From positions 34,809-98,808 of the forward strand of contig CACIKV010000004.1 of assembly GCA_902587325.1 (NCBI GenBank): DNA of 64,000 bases, in the 5' to 3' direction. Position numbers and translations under genes: made by a program. This DNA is from an uncultured Bacteroidota bacterium (GTDB taxonomy: Bacteria; Bacteroidota; Bacteroidia; Flavobacteriales; Flavobacteriaceae). Shown in pieces: positions 43,270 through 51,759 of the stretch; position 1 is the stretch's first letter; each line of letters starts with the position of its first letter. Under the pieces are notes generated by a model. That model had not been told where the DNA came from. It ran no database searches and saw nothing but the letters and a program-made list of their open reading frames with translations.

Positions 43270-43344
43270 GGGCGCTTAGCTCAGTTGGTTCAGAGCACTT
43301 GGTTTACACCCAAGGGGTCGGGGGTTCGAATCCCTCAGCGCCCA
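43270..43344 (+). tRNA. tRNA-Val (TAC)
   Basis: A 75-base cloverleaf with acceptor GGGCGCT/AGCGCCC, D stem GCTC/GAGC, anticodon stem CTTGG/CCAAG with loop TTTACAC (anticodon TAC), and a T arm with TTCGAAT. CCA is not encoded. Confidence 0.95.
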
Positions 43345-43351
43345 CATTTTT

Positions 43352-43379
43352 AACCTCAACTTCCAGTTGGGGTTTTTTA
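43352..43379 (+). terminator. Rho-independent terminator of tRNA-Val
   Basis: AACCTCAAC and GTTGGGGTT form a 9-bp stem (one G-T pair) with a 5-base loop, followed by a T run, 8 bases after the tRNA. The T run overlaps the stop of the small minus-strand gene. Confidence 0.8.
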
Positions 43380-43571
43380 TTGATAATTTGAAATGTAATA
43401 GTCTTCCCTATCTTTTTTTAGCATTCCAATAGTTTCATCCATAAATTTATTTCTATCATCTCGTGTTTTAAAGACCCATATGCAAATAGAATCATGACTA
43501 TGATAAATTGCCTTTAATTCATCATTAATTTCACATATTTCTTTGGGCACTTTTGTCTTTATACAAATCAT
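43377..43571 (-). CDS. Small protein of unknown function (64 residues)
   Basis: Open frame from an ATG with a balanced, protein-like composition: MICIKTKVPKEICEINDELK, then a Trp- and Phe-containing middle (ICIWVFKTRDDRN) and a charged C-terminus ending SNYQ. It looks globular and cytoplasmic. No relative is recognised and no promoter element is evident. It fills the space after the tRNA-Val terminator. It may be a real small gene, but chance cannot be excluded. Confidence 0.45.
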   Translation of the reverse strand: MICIKTKVPKEICEINDELKAIYHSHDSICIWVFKTRDDRNKFMDETIGMLKKDREDYYISNYQ

Positions 43572-43914
43572 TTCATTTTAATATTTGGTTATATTCCTTA
43601 TATAGAAAAAATATATAAATAAAATTAAGATTTTTTAATTGATAATATTAATTAAAAAGAGTTGTTATAGTCTATTTTTTTATTTTGAATTTGATTATAT
43701 CATGTTCAAAATCAATGGTTTGCAGACTCGATTTTATCTTGTTTGTTCCCTTCTTTACAACTACTTTAAATCCTAATTGAAATTTGAAGTCATTTTTATA
43801 AAGTAAAAAACGACTCTTCACATTTTTAATCCAAACTTTTGTCGGAATTTCTTTAATAGTTTTAATTAATTTATCGCTTCTAAAATTAATTAGTTTTAAT
43901 ACAAGCTAAATTAT
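43572..43914. other. Sparsely coding 343-base stretch
   Basis: No gene with a normal start is found. On the minus strand the frame from 43905 to the TAG at 43672 is open for 77 codons without any ATG. It encodes a Lys-rich, protein-like sequence (includes IPTKVWIKNVKSRFLLYKN and ends FKIKK). It may be the remnant of a lost gene or use a rare start. The rest is plain AT-rich spacer. Confidence 0.4.
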
Positions 43915-45036
43915 CTAAAGACTATTTGCAAAATTATTAATATGCATTAATGAAGATTTATATATTTTTGGAGTCTCTTTAATAAAGATCATATCTCCAG
44001 CATGAACAGTCCCATTAATAGTTATACTTTGTGCATCAACACCTGCAGAAAGTAAATTTTTATAATATAAAAGCCCTTCGTCTCTTAGTGGATCCAATTC
44101 GTTGACAGATATTATATGAGGAGGTAACCCAGTTAAATCTTCAATTGTAGCAAATAATGGCCATGCAAGTGGATTCTTACTTTCAATACCATCATAAGCT
44201 GATGCCATAACGGCCATATCTTTTACATTCAAAAAATAGCCATTATTTTCTACAAGAGAAGGTAGATAATTGATAGATGAATGGTATTCATTAGAAATGT
44301 AAGGACATTGAGCATAAACTCCATCAATTTGAAAAAGTTTTTCATCCTTTTTTGCTTTCAAGGTAGTTGCCAGAGTAAGATTTCCTCCTCCAGATTCACC
44401 AGAAACAATAATTTTTGAAACATCCAATTCTTCTTTATTATCAAACATCCATTGTAATGCACTACTACAATCATTTAAACCAGCAGGGAAAGGATAACTT
44501 CCTAATTCACCAGCTACATTTCTAAACTCGACACCAACAACGACGAGCCCTGTTGATGCAAGGTCATCCCTCCATCTAACATAATTAGGATTTTTTGCTT
44601 TCAATATACTCATACCTCCGCCATGAATATGGAGAATTCCTGGAACTTTAGATTCTAATCCTTCAGGTTTATGAACGTACAATATAATCTGATTGCCATC
44701 AACTCCGTCAATTACTTTTGTAAATCTTTCTAAACCCTCAACCTCAGGTAGTTCTGAATACCAAGATTTAAATATATCTTCATAAAGTGGTTCAAGTGAT
44801 GTCATGTAATCAACTTTTTCGTTTTGAGTTGCTTCAATCGATATTGGGGGGTCAGGAGCTAAAGCATCCAAGCCATATTCAGACATTACTTTAGTTACTG
44901 CTGGAATGGCTCTAGGATCATTTTTTAAGCTCATTTCAGGATTACCAAGTCTTCCAGGTAAATTACTTGAATCTTTTAATGAATTTGAACATGAAAAAAT
45001 GAAAAATAAACATAATAAAAGTGATATTTTTTTCAT
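43915..45036 (-). CDS. Alpha/beta-hydrolase (HSL-type esterase) lipoprotein
   Basis: Protein of 373 residues. The signal peptide ends in lipobox IFSC (Cys16), so it is anchored in the envelope. The oxyanion-hole HGGG is at 138-141 and the nucleophile S215 is in GESGGGN. An acidic residue in ELDPLRDE and a histidine in VHAGD complete the triad. This is the hormone-sensitive-lipase/carboxylesterase pattern; it probably deacylates small esters. The gene stands alone downstream of the metalloprotease gene (61 bases) and could be the last of that minus-strand group. Confidence 0.88.
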   Translation of the reverse strand: MKKISLLLCLFFIFSCSNSLKDSSNLPGRLGNPEMSLKNDPRAIPAVTKVMSEYGLDALAPDPPISIEATQNEKVDYMTSLEPLYEDIFKSWYSELPEVEGLERFTKVIDGVDGNQIILYVHKPEGLESKVPGILHIHGGGMSILKAKNPNYVRWRDDLASTGLVVVGVEFRNVAGELGSYPFPAGLNDCSSALQWMFDNKEELDVSKIIVSGESGGGNLTLATTLKAKKDEKLFQIDGVYAQCPYISNEYHSSINYLPSLVENNGYFLNVKDMAVMASAYDGIESKNPLAWPLFATIEDLTGLPPHIISVNELDPLRDEGLLYYKNLLSAGVDAQSITINGTVHAGDMIFIKETPKIYKSSLMHINNFANSL

Positions 45037-45097
45037 AGAGTGATTTTAATCTAATTAATGAAATTGAGTTTTTTTAAAAACAATAATATAAAATATT

Positions 45098-47638
45098 TTA
45101 AATTTTTTCTAATGTATTTGAAATTAATTTTCTCAAATGACTTTTATGTGCAATTGTAGAGATATCTCCTTTATTATTTTTTAAGGTTTTCATTATTTTT
45201 TCAAGGTTATAAATTGCCATTGATTTTATAGGAATTATATACCTGCTTGAGTTGCTCCCTGTAATAATTTGAATTAGCCTTGAAACATATGTTGCTTGTA
45301 AGTTTTGTCTGAAAGTATTTATATTCACGTTTTTATCTTCTTCGAACATTGCATCATTCAGATCCGACATAAACTCAGTTAATGAATACATATTACCATA
45401 TTGTTGTGAATCTAATATTCTTTGTAGTGTGTTTGGATGAAGTAGGTGTGATAATGCTCTAGTTTGGTAGCCTAAAATTTGATCATGAATTTTTGGATCC
45501 TCTGGCCCAGAAAAAAAATCAAAACCTCTTCTTTCTTTCGCAAGAAGATTATATAAATCATTTGATGATGTAAAAGAATTTGGACTGAATACATACTTTC
45601 TCAATGCATTCATGGCTCTTTTTTGATCTTTATAGCTTACTGGTGTATAAGGTTTTGTAGAACCTTTTTGACCAACAACAGACCTGTCAATATAAACTCC
45701 ACCTATAAATCTTGAAATAACATTTCCTGCAGTCGATGATGAAGAATTTAATACATAAAATCCTCTTCGGAGATCTTCATACGTTGACCCTTCACTTAAA
45801 AACTTATTTTTTAATTCTTTCATAAGCATATTATTCAATTTAAATCTATCAATAGAGAATTTAATTGGGTCATTAGATAAGTCGTAAATCATGACTCTTG
45901 GATCAATCCCTCTACTGGATGATCTCATATCATCCGCATCATTACCAAAAGCTAATTCTGGTTCATTAGATCTTGATAGGAGTTTTTTTCTTTCACTTAC
46001 ATTTAAGTTAGGCTTATATCCAAATTCAATAGCCCATAAATCATATGGACCTACACAAACATCAGAAAATTGAGCCTGTTTACTTTTATCTAAGCTTACA
46101 TTCAAAGCAGGATATTCCATTACCGAAGTATTAATAGCTTTACCTTTTATTAGCTCAGGATTAGTTAATTCTTCAGGACTGTAGAGATGACTTCCTCTCA
46201 TGTTATGACTTAATCCAAGAGTATGACCAATTTCATGCATAATTAAGCGAATCATATTTTCTTCTTCAAGTTTTCCTAATACAATATCATCATTTGAATA
46301 TTCAGGATATACAGTTTTTCCATACAATAGATTTTCATGAGTATGTTCACCTGCACTACAGATGTGATTTGATTTATCAAATAATTCCAGTTTTAAGTCT
46401 GTTAAACTCATATTTTTTAAAGGGTCTTGGTACAGTTTTTCATAAAATACACGATTTGTAAAGTGTACAAACTCAAGCATTATATCTGCAGCTATAATTT
46501 CACCTGTTCTTGGATTAACCATACTTGGTCCGTAGCCACCAAAAGGTGGACTTGGCGATGATGTCCATCTTAAAACGTTGTATCTAATATCACCTGCATC
46601 CCATTTGGCATCATCAGGTTGAACCTTGACTTCAATTGCATTTATAAATCCAGCTTTTTCAAATGCAATATTCCATTGGAGAACTGCATCTCTTATAGTT
46701 TCTCTCCATTCGTAAGGAGTTGAATTTTCAATCCACCATGTTATTGGTTTAACGGGCTCAGATAATTCTAAATCAGGATTTTTTTTAACTAATCTCCACT
46801 TATTAATCATATCTCTATAATTAGTTGTTTTTGTGGAAGTCATATCGTTTGTCTCAGTAGTAAAAAATCCAACTCTTGGGTCAGCATATCTAATCTCAAA
46901 ATTTTCATCTGGCATTTCAATCAAAGAATGAAATACTTGAATTGAGACGTTTCTAGCATCAGTTACAGCATCAGAACCACTGCTCAAATATGATGGATTA
47001 TAATATACATATTCTGTTTTAAGATTTGTATTTTCTGGATAATTTCTAATTTCTTTTACTTTAGATTTTTCTTTATCAAAATTACCAAGACTAAAGCGTG
47101 CAGATGATGAGCCGGGTCTTCTAGGATTTTTTATTCTTGTCAATGTTTCAGAAACGAACATTTTATCTACATCAATCAAAAAAAGTTTATTCTCTTTATC
47201 TTCTGCTAAAATTTTTGTGCTGTAAAATATTGCATCACTAATATTTGCATTTTTAGATTTAGATAATGGGCTGTTTGGATCAAAATAAAAATTTGTATTT
47301 GGAGAAATAAATTCTATTTTATCAAAATACCTATTTATGTAAAAAATGGCTTCATTTTGGTATGATCCTCTGTATCTGCCAGCATCGGTTACACCATCCG
47401 CTATTTGCGAAAAATATATAAATTCTTTTTCCAATTGATTTTCTGAAACTACCATTTTTAATTTACCATTAATTGAATCTTGGTACATGGTAAATAAACC
47501 ACTTATTTTATTACTTGATTTAGTCAAATCTTTTATTGATTTGACTTTACTCTCTTTTTTATCATCTTTCTTTGTTTGAGCTTCTATCAATAAAGGGAAA
47601 ATAATTAAGGCCAATATTAAGATAATTTTTCTATTCAT
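45098..47638 (-). CDS. Secreted zinc metalloprotease, DUF5117/DUF5118 type
   Basis: Protein of 846 residues with a signal peptide (cleavage near IEAQ, residue 21). The central region carries the metzincin-like zinc motif H468-E-I-G-H472-T-L-G-L-S-H478. The upstream half (YFSQIADGVTDAGRYRG, then ADPRVGFF and WWIENSTPYEWRETIRDAV) matches the DUF5117/DUF4953 group of secreted proteases of Bacteroidota. Three histidines and the catalytic E469 suggest an active enzyme. Its biological substrate is unknown. It follows the regulatory-domain gene by 14 bases and is probably in one operon with it. Confidence 0.9.
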   Translation of the reverse strand: MNRKIILILALIIFPLLIEAQTKKDDKKESKVKSIKDLTKSSNKISGLFTMYQDSINGKLKMVVSENQLEKEFIYFSQIADGVTDAGRYRGSYQNEAIFYINRYFDKIEFISPNTNFYFDPNSPLSKSKNANISDAIFYSTKILAEDKENKLFLIDVDKMFVSETLTRIKNPRRPGSSSARFSLGNFDKEKSKVKEIRNYPENTNLKTEYVYYNPSYLSSGSDAVTDARNVSIQVFHSLIEMPDENFEIRYADPRVGFFTTETNDMTSTKTTNYRDMINKWRLVKKNPDLELSEPVKPITWWIENSTPYEWRETIRDAVLQWNIAFEKAGFINAIEVKVQPDDAKWDAGDIRYNVLRWTSSPSPPFGGYGPSMVNPRTGEIIAADIMLEFVHFTNRVFYEKLYQDPLKNMSLTDLKLELFDKSNHICSAGEHTHENLLYGKTVYPEYSNDDIVLGKLEEENMIRLIMHEIGHTLGLSHNMRGSHLYSPEELTNPELIKGKAINTSVMEYPALNVSLDKSKQAQFSDVCVGPYDLWAIEFGYKPNLNVSERKKLLSRSNEPELAFGNDADDMRSSSRGIDPRVMIYDLSNDPIKFSIDRFKLNNMLMKELKNKFLSEGSTYEDLRRGFYVLNSSSSTAGNVISRFIGGVYIDRSVVGQKGSTKPYTPVSYKDQKRAMNALRKYVFSPNSFTSSNDLYNLLAKERRGFDFFSGPEDPKIHDQILGYQTRALSHLLHPNTLQRILDSQQYGNMYSLTEFMSDLNDAMFEEDKNVNINTFRQNLQATYVSRLIQIITGSNSSRYIIPIKSMAIYNLEKIMKTLKNNKGDISTIAHKSHLRKLISNTLEKI

Positions 47639-47652
47639 TTTTTTAAATAATG

Positions 47653-48840
47653 TTAATTAGAATACTTGAATTGAGTTTCAATTGAAACTCCAAAACGAGA
47701 TTCAAGTTCTTTTATATTTTTTTTATAATAATCTGTCTCAGGAGGAAGGCTAAAATTATGCCAAAAACTTTTGTTGTAAGCAACGTCATATAATGACATG
47801 TCCTTCTGTTCCATATCATCAAATTTATCGAAATTTTGTTTTTGTTGAGTAATTTGAGTTACAATTAATTCATGCCTAAAAGAGACAGGATAATATTTTC
47901 TAACCTTTTGACCAGAGTTAATCATTGTTTTTCTAACATTTTCAGGTAGTTTTCTAGCTCCAACCCATTCTCTGTTATGATAGCTTAAATATAATTTTCC
48001 TTCATTATTTTTTTTATATATCCACATTCCTCTTTGTGACCTTCCAACATTTGGCTTCCAATCATACTCAATTTGGTATATTTTATAAGTTTCAAAACCA
48101 ATTACAATATTAATTTTATCTTTATTTTCATTAACTCCTTCAAAAAATAATACGTCTTCGTTGTCATATGTTGAGTTTTTAATTTTTTTCCATTTAAAAC
48201 TTTTTACTTTTATACCTTTCCTGAGTGGGTTATTCCATTCAGTATATTGAAGCGGATGAAATTTTGCTTCATTTTTTACAAATCGATAGTCAGCAGATTT
48301 TCTCTGATTTTCAATATTGGATTTTACGATGTAAGAATTTGGACCTCTATCAATTACCTTTATGTATTGTTCTATAAAAAAAGCACATTTATTTTCTTCG
48401 ACGTCCCATCGTCTATAAAGTAAATTAAGTTGATGATTTACACTGATAGTATTTGTTTTTAATAGTTTTAATGCCTTTTCAATGTAATTTATTGGAGCTT
48501 GAACGACAACCTCATCAAGCTGAGTTAATTGCTCAGAAAGTCTTATGGTTTTTACTTTTTTGTCTATATAATCTTTAACTTTTATTTTGAAAGTTTTAAA
48601 CCCTATTGAGGATATTTCTAGTGAATCTTCAATTTCATTTGGTGAGACTATAAATGAAAAGGTCCCTTCAATAGTTGATGTTGTACCAATATTTTTTTTT
48701 AAAATTCCAACTGCAGCAAATGGAATTTCAAAATCATTATCGTCTATAATTGATCCATCAATTAATAAATTTTGGGCTCCTAAAAAATTTAAGCTTAAAA
48801 AAGAAAGAATTAAACAATAAAAACTACTTTTAAAGTACAT
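47653..48840 (-). CDS. Carboxypeptidase-regulatory-like domain protein, secreted
   Basis: Protein of 395 residues with a signal peptide (cleavage near LGAQ, residue 22). An N-terminal beta-sandwich of the CarboxypepD_reg type (IDGSIIDDNDFEIPFAAVG, then IGTTSTIEGTFSF and ISSIGFKTFKI) ends in LTQLDEVVVQAP, the same join seen before TonB plug domains. There is no plug or barrel: the remaining 270 residues are a mixed domain with several Trp and Tyr that I do not recognise, similar to DUF5686-like partners. First gene of the unit with the metalloprotease. It probably acts at the outer membrane. Confidence 0.72.
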   Translation of the reverse strand: MYFKSSFYCLILSFLSLNFLGAQNLLIDGSIIDDNDFEIPFAAVGILKKNIGTTSTIEGTFSFIVSPNEIEDSLEISSIGFKTFKIKVKDYIDKKVKTIRLSEQLTQLDEVVVQAPINYIEKALKLLKTNTISVNHQLNLLYRRWDVEENKCAFFIEQYIKVIDRGPNSYIVKSNIENQRKSADYRFVKNEAKFHPLQYTEWNNPLRKGIKVKSFKWKKIKNSTYDNEDVLFFEGVNENKDKINIVIGFETYKIYQIEYDWKPNVGRSQRGMWIYKKNNEGKLYLSYHNREWVGARKLPENVRKTMINSGQKVRKYYPVSFRHELIVTQITQQKQNFDKFDDMEQKDMSLYDVAYNKSFWHNFSLPPETDYYKKNIKELESRFGVSIETQFKYSN

Positions 48841-48883
48841 ATTTAAATATAATAATAATGATTATTAGATTAAATGATGTGAT

Positions 48884-49327
48884 ATGAAAAAATATAAATT
48901 ATTTACAATTTATATTTTAGGCTCGCTATACATATATGTGGGAATTAGTCATTTTATAAATCCTGAATACTTTAAAATTATTATGCCTGAATATATTCCT
49001 TTCCATTATATTTTTATTTATGTTTCTGGACTTTTTGAAATTATTTTTGGTTTCATGATTTTTTTTCAAAAATCAAGATTTTATGGTGCTTGGGGCATTT
49101 TTACCCTTTTAATTTTAGTTTTCCCAGCTAATATTTATCTATATGAATCAATTGAAGTTCAAGAAATTTTATCTGTTTCGAAAGATCAGGCTTTTATTAG
49201 GCTACTTTTTCAATTTCCTCTCATTGTACTTTCGTTTTGGCATACCAGAGATTTCAATTCAAAAATTTTTAATATCTTCTGCAGTGTAATATTTTTACCA
49301 ACATTAATTTATTTTTTAACATTATAA
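48884..49327 (+). CDS. DoxX-like small membrane protein
   Basis: Integral membrane protein of 147 residues with four hydrophobic helices. The first helix region LYIYVGISHFINPEYFKIIMP and the second FEIIFGFMIFF have the pattern of the DoxX/MauE family. Cofactor residues are not evident and the function is unknown. It starts a plus-strand group and is separated from the esterase gene by 11 bases. Confidence 0.72.
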   Translation: MKKYKLFTIYILGSLYIYVGISHFINPEYFKIIMPEYIPFHYIFIYVSGLFEIIFGFMIFFQKSRFYGAWGIFTLLILVFPANIYLYESIEVQEILSVSKDQAFIRLLFQFPLIVLSFWHTRDFNSKIFNIFCSVIFLPTLIYFLTL

Positions 49328-49338
49328 AAAAAATTAAA

Positions 49339-50277
49339 ATGTATAGAGTTTTTTTTTGTTTTTTTATATTATCATTTTCTAATCTATTTTCTCAGAAAAA
49401 TATTGTTAATTTAGATTCAATAATTAAAGTTGATAATTACAAAGTTTATAAAGATTTAAGTTACGGAAACCATGAAAGAAATGTGTTGGATTTATGGATT
49501 TCAAATAGTAAAATTAACACACCTCTCATGATCTATATTCATGGCGGAGGTTTTGGATCCGGTAGTAAAGAATCCGCCTACAGAAAAAATAATTTTAATA
49601 GAATAAAAAAATTCATTGAAAATGGAATATCATTTGCAACTATAAATTATAGATTTAAGAACAATGATGATGGTATTTTGATAAGTCTGAATGATGCAAA
49701 AAGAGCTTTACAATTTCTTCGACACAAAAGCGATCAATTTCGAATAGATAAATCTAAGATTGGAGTTATGGGAAGTTCAGCAGGAGCTACATCTTCGCTT
49801 TGGCTAGGTTTTTTTGATGATATGGCACAACTCAATAGTAACGATCCAATCGAAAGAGAATCAACAAGAGTTTCTTTAGTTGTTGGAATTGCTGCTGCAC
49901 ATACAATGAATTTAAATAAGTGGAAAGAAATGTTGAATATCGATCAAGATTATATGGACAAATTAGTTTCGCAATATATTGGAAAATTGGACAGAAAAAA
50001 ATGGATGGATAAAACTTTGCAAAATGAATACATTTCAAAAATTGATTTTTTTGATGAAATGGATAAAAATGATCCTCCATTTTTTATAGTAAATTATGGT
50101 GGAAACAGAAAACCAAAGAATATTGCTGACTTTCATCATCACCCCATGCACGCAAAAATTCTCAAGCATAGAGGAGATTCTTTAAAAATAAAAAATGTTG
50201 TTTATGCTACAGGGATAGGAATTATTGATAAGTCATCGCAAGGCTTAAATGCATTTATAATTGAAAATCTAAAATAG
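49339..50277 (+). CDS. Alpha/beta-hydrolase, secreted esterase-like
   Basis: Protein of 312 residues with a signal peptide (cleavage after LFSQ, residue 19). Oxyanion-hole HGGG is at 68-71 and nucleophile S147 is in GSSAG. This is the BD-FAE/HSL-like esterase layout. The C-terminal third is atypical: the expected catalytic histidine probably lies in FHHHPMHAK, and the sequence after it (YATGIGIIDKSSQGLNAF) does not follow the usual family end. It probably hydrolyses a small ester outside the cytoplasm. It is adjacent to the DoxX-like gene. Confidence 0.82.
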   Translation: MYRVFFCFFILSFSNLFSQKNIVNLDSIIKVDNYKVYKDLSYGNHERNVLDLWISNSKINTPLMIYIHGGGFGSGSKESAYRKNNFNRIKKFIENGISFATINYRFKNNDDGILISLNDAKRALQFLRHKSDQFRIDKSKIGVMGSSAGATSSLWLGFFDDMAQLNSNDPIERESTRVSLVVGIAAAHTMNLNKWKEMLNIDQDYMDKLVSQYIGKLDRKKWMDKTLQNEYISKIDFFDEMDKNDPPFFIVNYGGNRKPKNIADFHHHPMHAKILKHRGDSLKIKNVVYATGIGIIDKSSQGLNAFIIENLK

Positions 50278-50280
50278 TAT

Positions 50281-50288
50281 TAAATTTG
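50281..50288 (+). promoter_or_regulatory. -7 promoter element of the DUF1800-DUF1501 pair (TAAATTTG)
   Basis: Exact TAnnTTTG match 10 bases before the ATG at 50299. A TTG at 50261-50263, 17 bases upstream, could be the -33 part. It makes the pair its own transcription unit. Confidence 0.6.
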
Positions 50289-50298
50289 TATATTATGA

Positions 50299-51759
50299 AT
50301 GGAAACTAAAATGAGAAAATCTTGTTCAAATAACTCTTTAGCGCCCTATTTAGTTAATAGTGAAAATAAATGGGATGAAAAAAAAGTTCTTTTTGTATTA
50401 AGAAGACTGGGTTTTGGGACCGATATAAATAAATTATCTGAATTAGTTAATTACAGCCCATCAGATCTAATTGATAAAATCATAGATGATGCAAAAAGTC
50501 TAGATGTTTCCCCTGACCCAGGTTGGGCTAATTGGACCGCATCAGATTTTAATGAATCTGGAAGAAATCGTGGTCAATTTTTTAGGGATCATCAAAGAAT
50601 AGTTTTTAGAGATTTATTAAATAATGGTTTTCGTGATAGACTAACTCTTTTTTGGAGTAATCATTTTGTTACCGAATATTACATGTACAATCATCCCGCA
50701 TATGCATTCAGATATTACAACAACATTCAGAAAAATGTTTTTGGAAATTTTAAAGAATTTGTAAGGATAATTGGTTTGGATGATGCAATGTTAATGTATC
50801 TTAATGGTTTTGAAAATAAAAACTCTAAACCAAATGAAAATTATTCAAGAGAGTTATATGAACTTTTTACATTAGGCGAGGGCAATGGCTATACACAAGA
50901 AGATATAACTGAAACCTCAAGAGCATTGACTGGTTATAACTCTCGAAACAATCAAGGTCCTATATCTTTTAATGAAAAATGGTATGACAGTGGTCAAAAA
51001 ACAATTTTTGGCAGGACAGGCAATTGGAACTATAATGATGTAATTGATATTCTATTTGAGGAGAAAAAAGAATTAATTGGAATATTTATTTGCACTAAAC
51101 TCTATAAATATTTTATAAATCCAAATGTAAACCAGGATATTATCAATCAATTATCAAATTATTTTATTGAAAATAATTTCTCACTTGAATTACTTTATAA
51201 AAAAATGTTTAAAAGCGAACATTTTTTTGATAACTATAACATTAATGTCTTAATTAAAAGCCCATCTGATTTACTATGTAATTTATTTAATCAATTAAAA
51301 TTCAAAACCTCAGATAATTTTAATCTTGACAATTTTTTTATTTATAAATCTAGGGATATGGGTCAAGAAGTATTGAATCCAGTAGATGTTGCAGGTTGGC
51401 AGGGAGATCAATATTGGATATCAACTGGCTCCCTTCCAATGAGATGGGAATTTGTTGATGATTTATTATGGAGATTTTGGCAAAAAGATAAAATACAATA
51501 TCAAAATTTTTTAAAGAATATCGTTGGAAATAATGATACAAACCCAACTAGCATTGTTAAAAAGGTAATTGATTTTATGTTTTGTGAATACGATATTAAA
51601 GAAGAGGATTTAATTGATGCAGTCGAAGTTTTTAAATCTGATCTTCCTGATATTTATTATGAGGATGGAACCTGGAATATTAATAATGATACAGTTCCAC
51701 TTCAAACTTATAGATTAATAGGCTTTTTAATTAAATTACCTGAATATCAATTAAAATGA
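50299..51759 (+). CDS. DUF1800 protein
   Basis: Protein of 486 residues with the DUF1800 pattern: VLFVLRRLGFGT at the start, FRDRLTLFWSNHFVTEYY, then YSRELYELFTLGEGNGYTQEDI and the late LNPVDVAGWQGDQYWIS. No signal peptide is seen, and a second possible start is the ATG at 50311. The function of the family is unknown. It is almost always paired with a DUF1501 gene, as here, where ATGA overlaps link the two reading frames by 4 bases. If the product acts outside the cytoplasm, it may leave with its Tat-exported partner (inference). Confidence 0.88.
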   Translation: METKMRKSCSNNSLAPYLVNSENKWDEKKVLFVLRRLGFGTDINKLSELVNYSPSDLIDKIIDDAKSLDVSPDPGWANWTASDFNESGRNRGQFFRDHQRIVFRDLLNNGFRDRLTLFWSNHFVTEYYMYNHPAYAFRYYNNIQKNVFGNFKEFVRIIGLDDAMLMYLNGFENKNSKPNENYSRELYELFTLGEGNGYTQEDITETSRALTGYNSRNNQGPISFNEKWYDSGQKTIFGRTGNWNYNDVIDILFEEKKELIGIFICTKLYKYFINPNVNQDIINQLSNYFIENNFSLELLYKKMFKSEHFFDNYNINVLIKSPSDLLCNLFNQLKFKTSDNFNLDNFFIYKSRDMGQEVLNPVDVAGWQGDQYWISTGSLPMRWEFVDDLLWRFWQKDKIQYQNFLKNIVGNNDTNPTSIVKKVIDFMFCEYDIKEEDLIDAVEVFKSDLPDIYYEDGTWNINNDTVPLQTYRLIGFLIKLPEYQLK

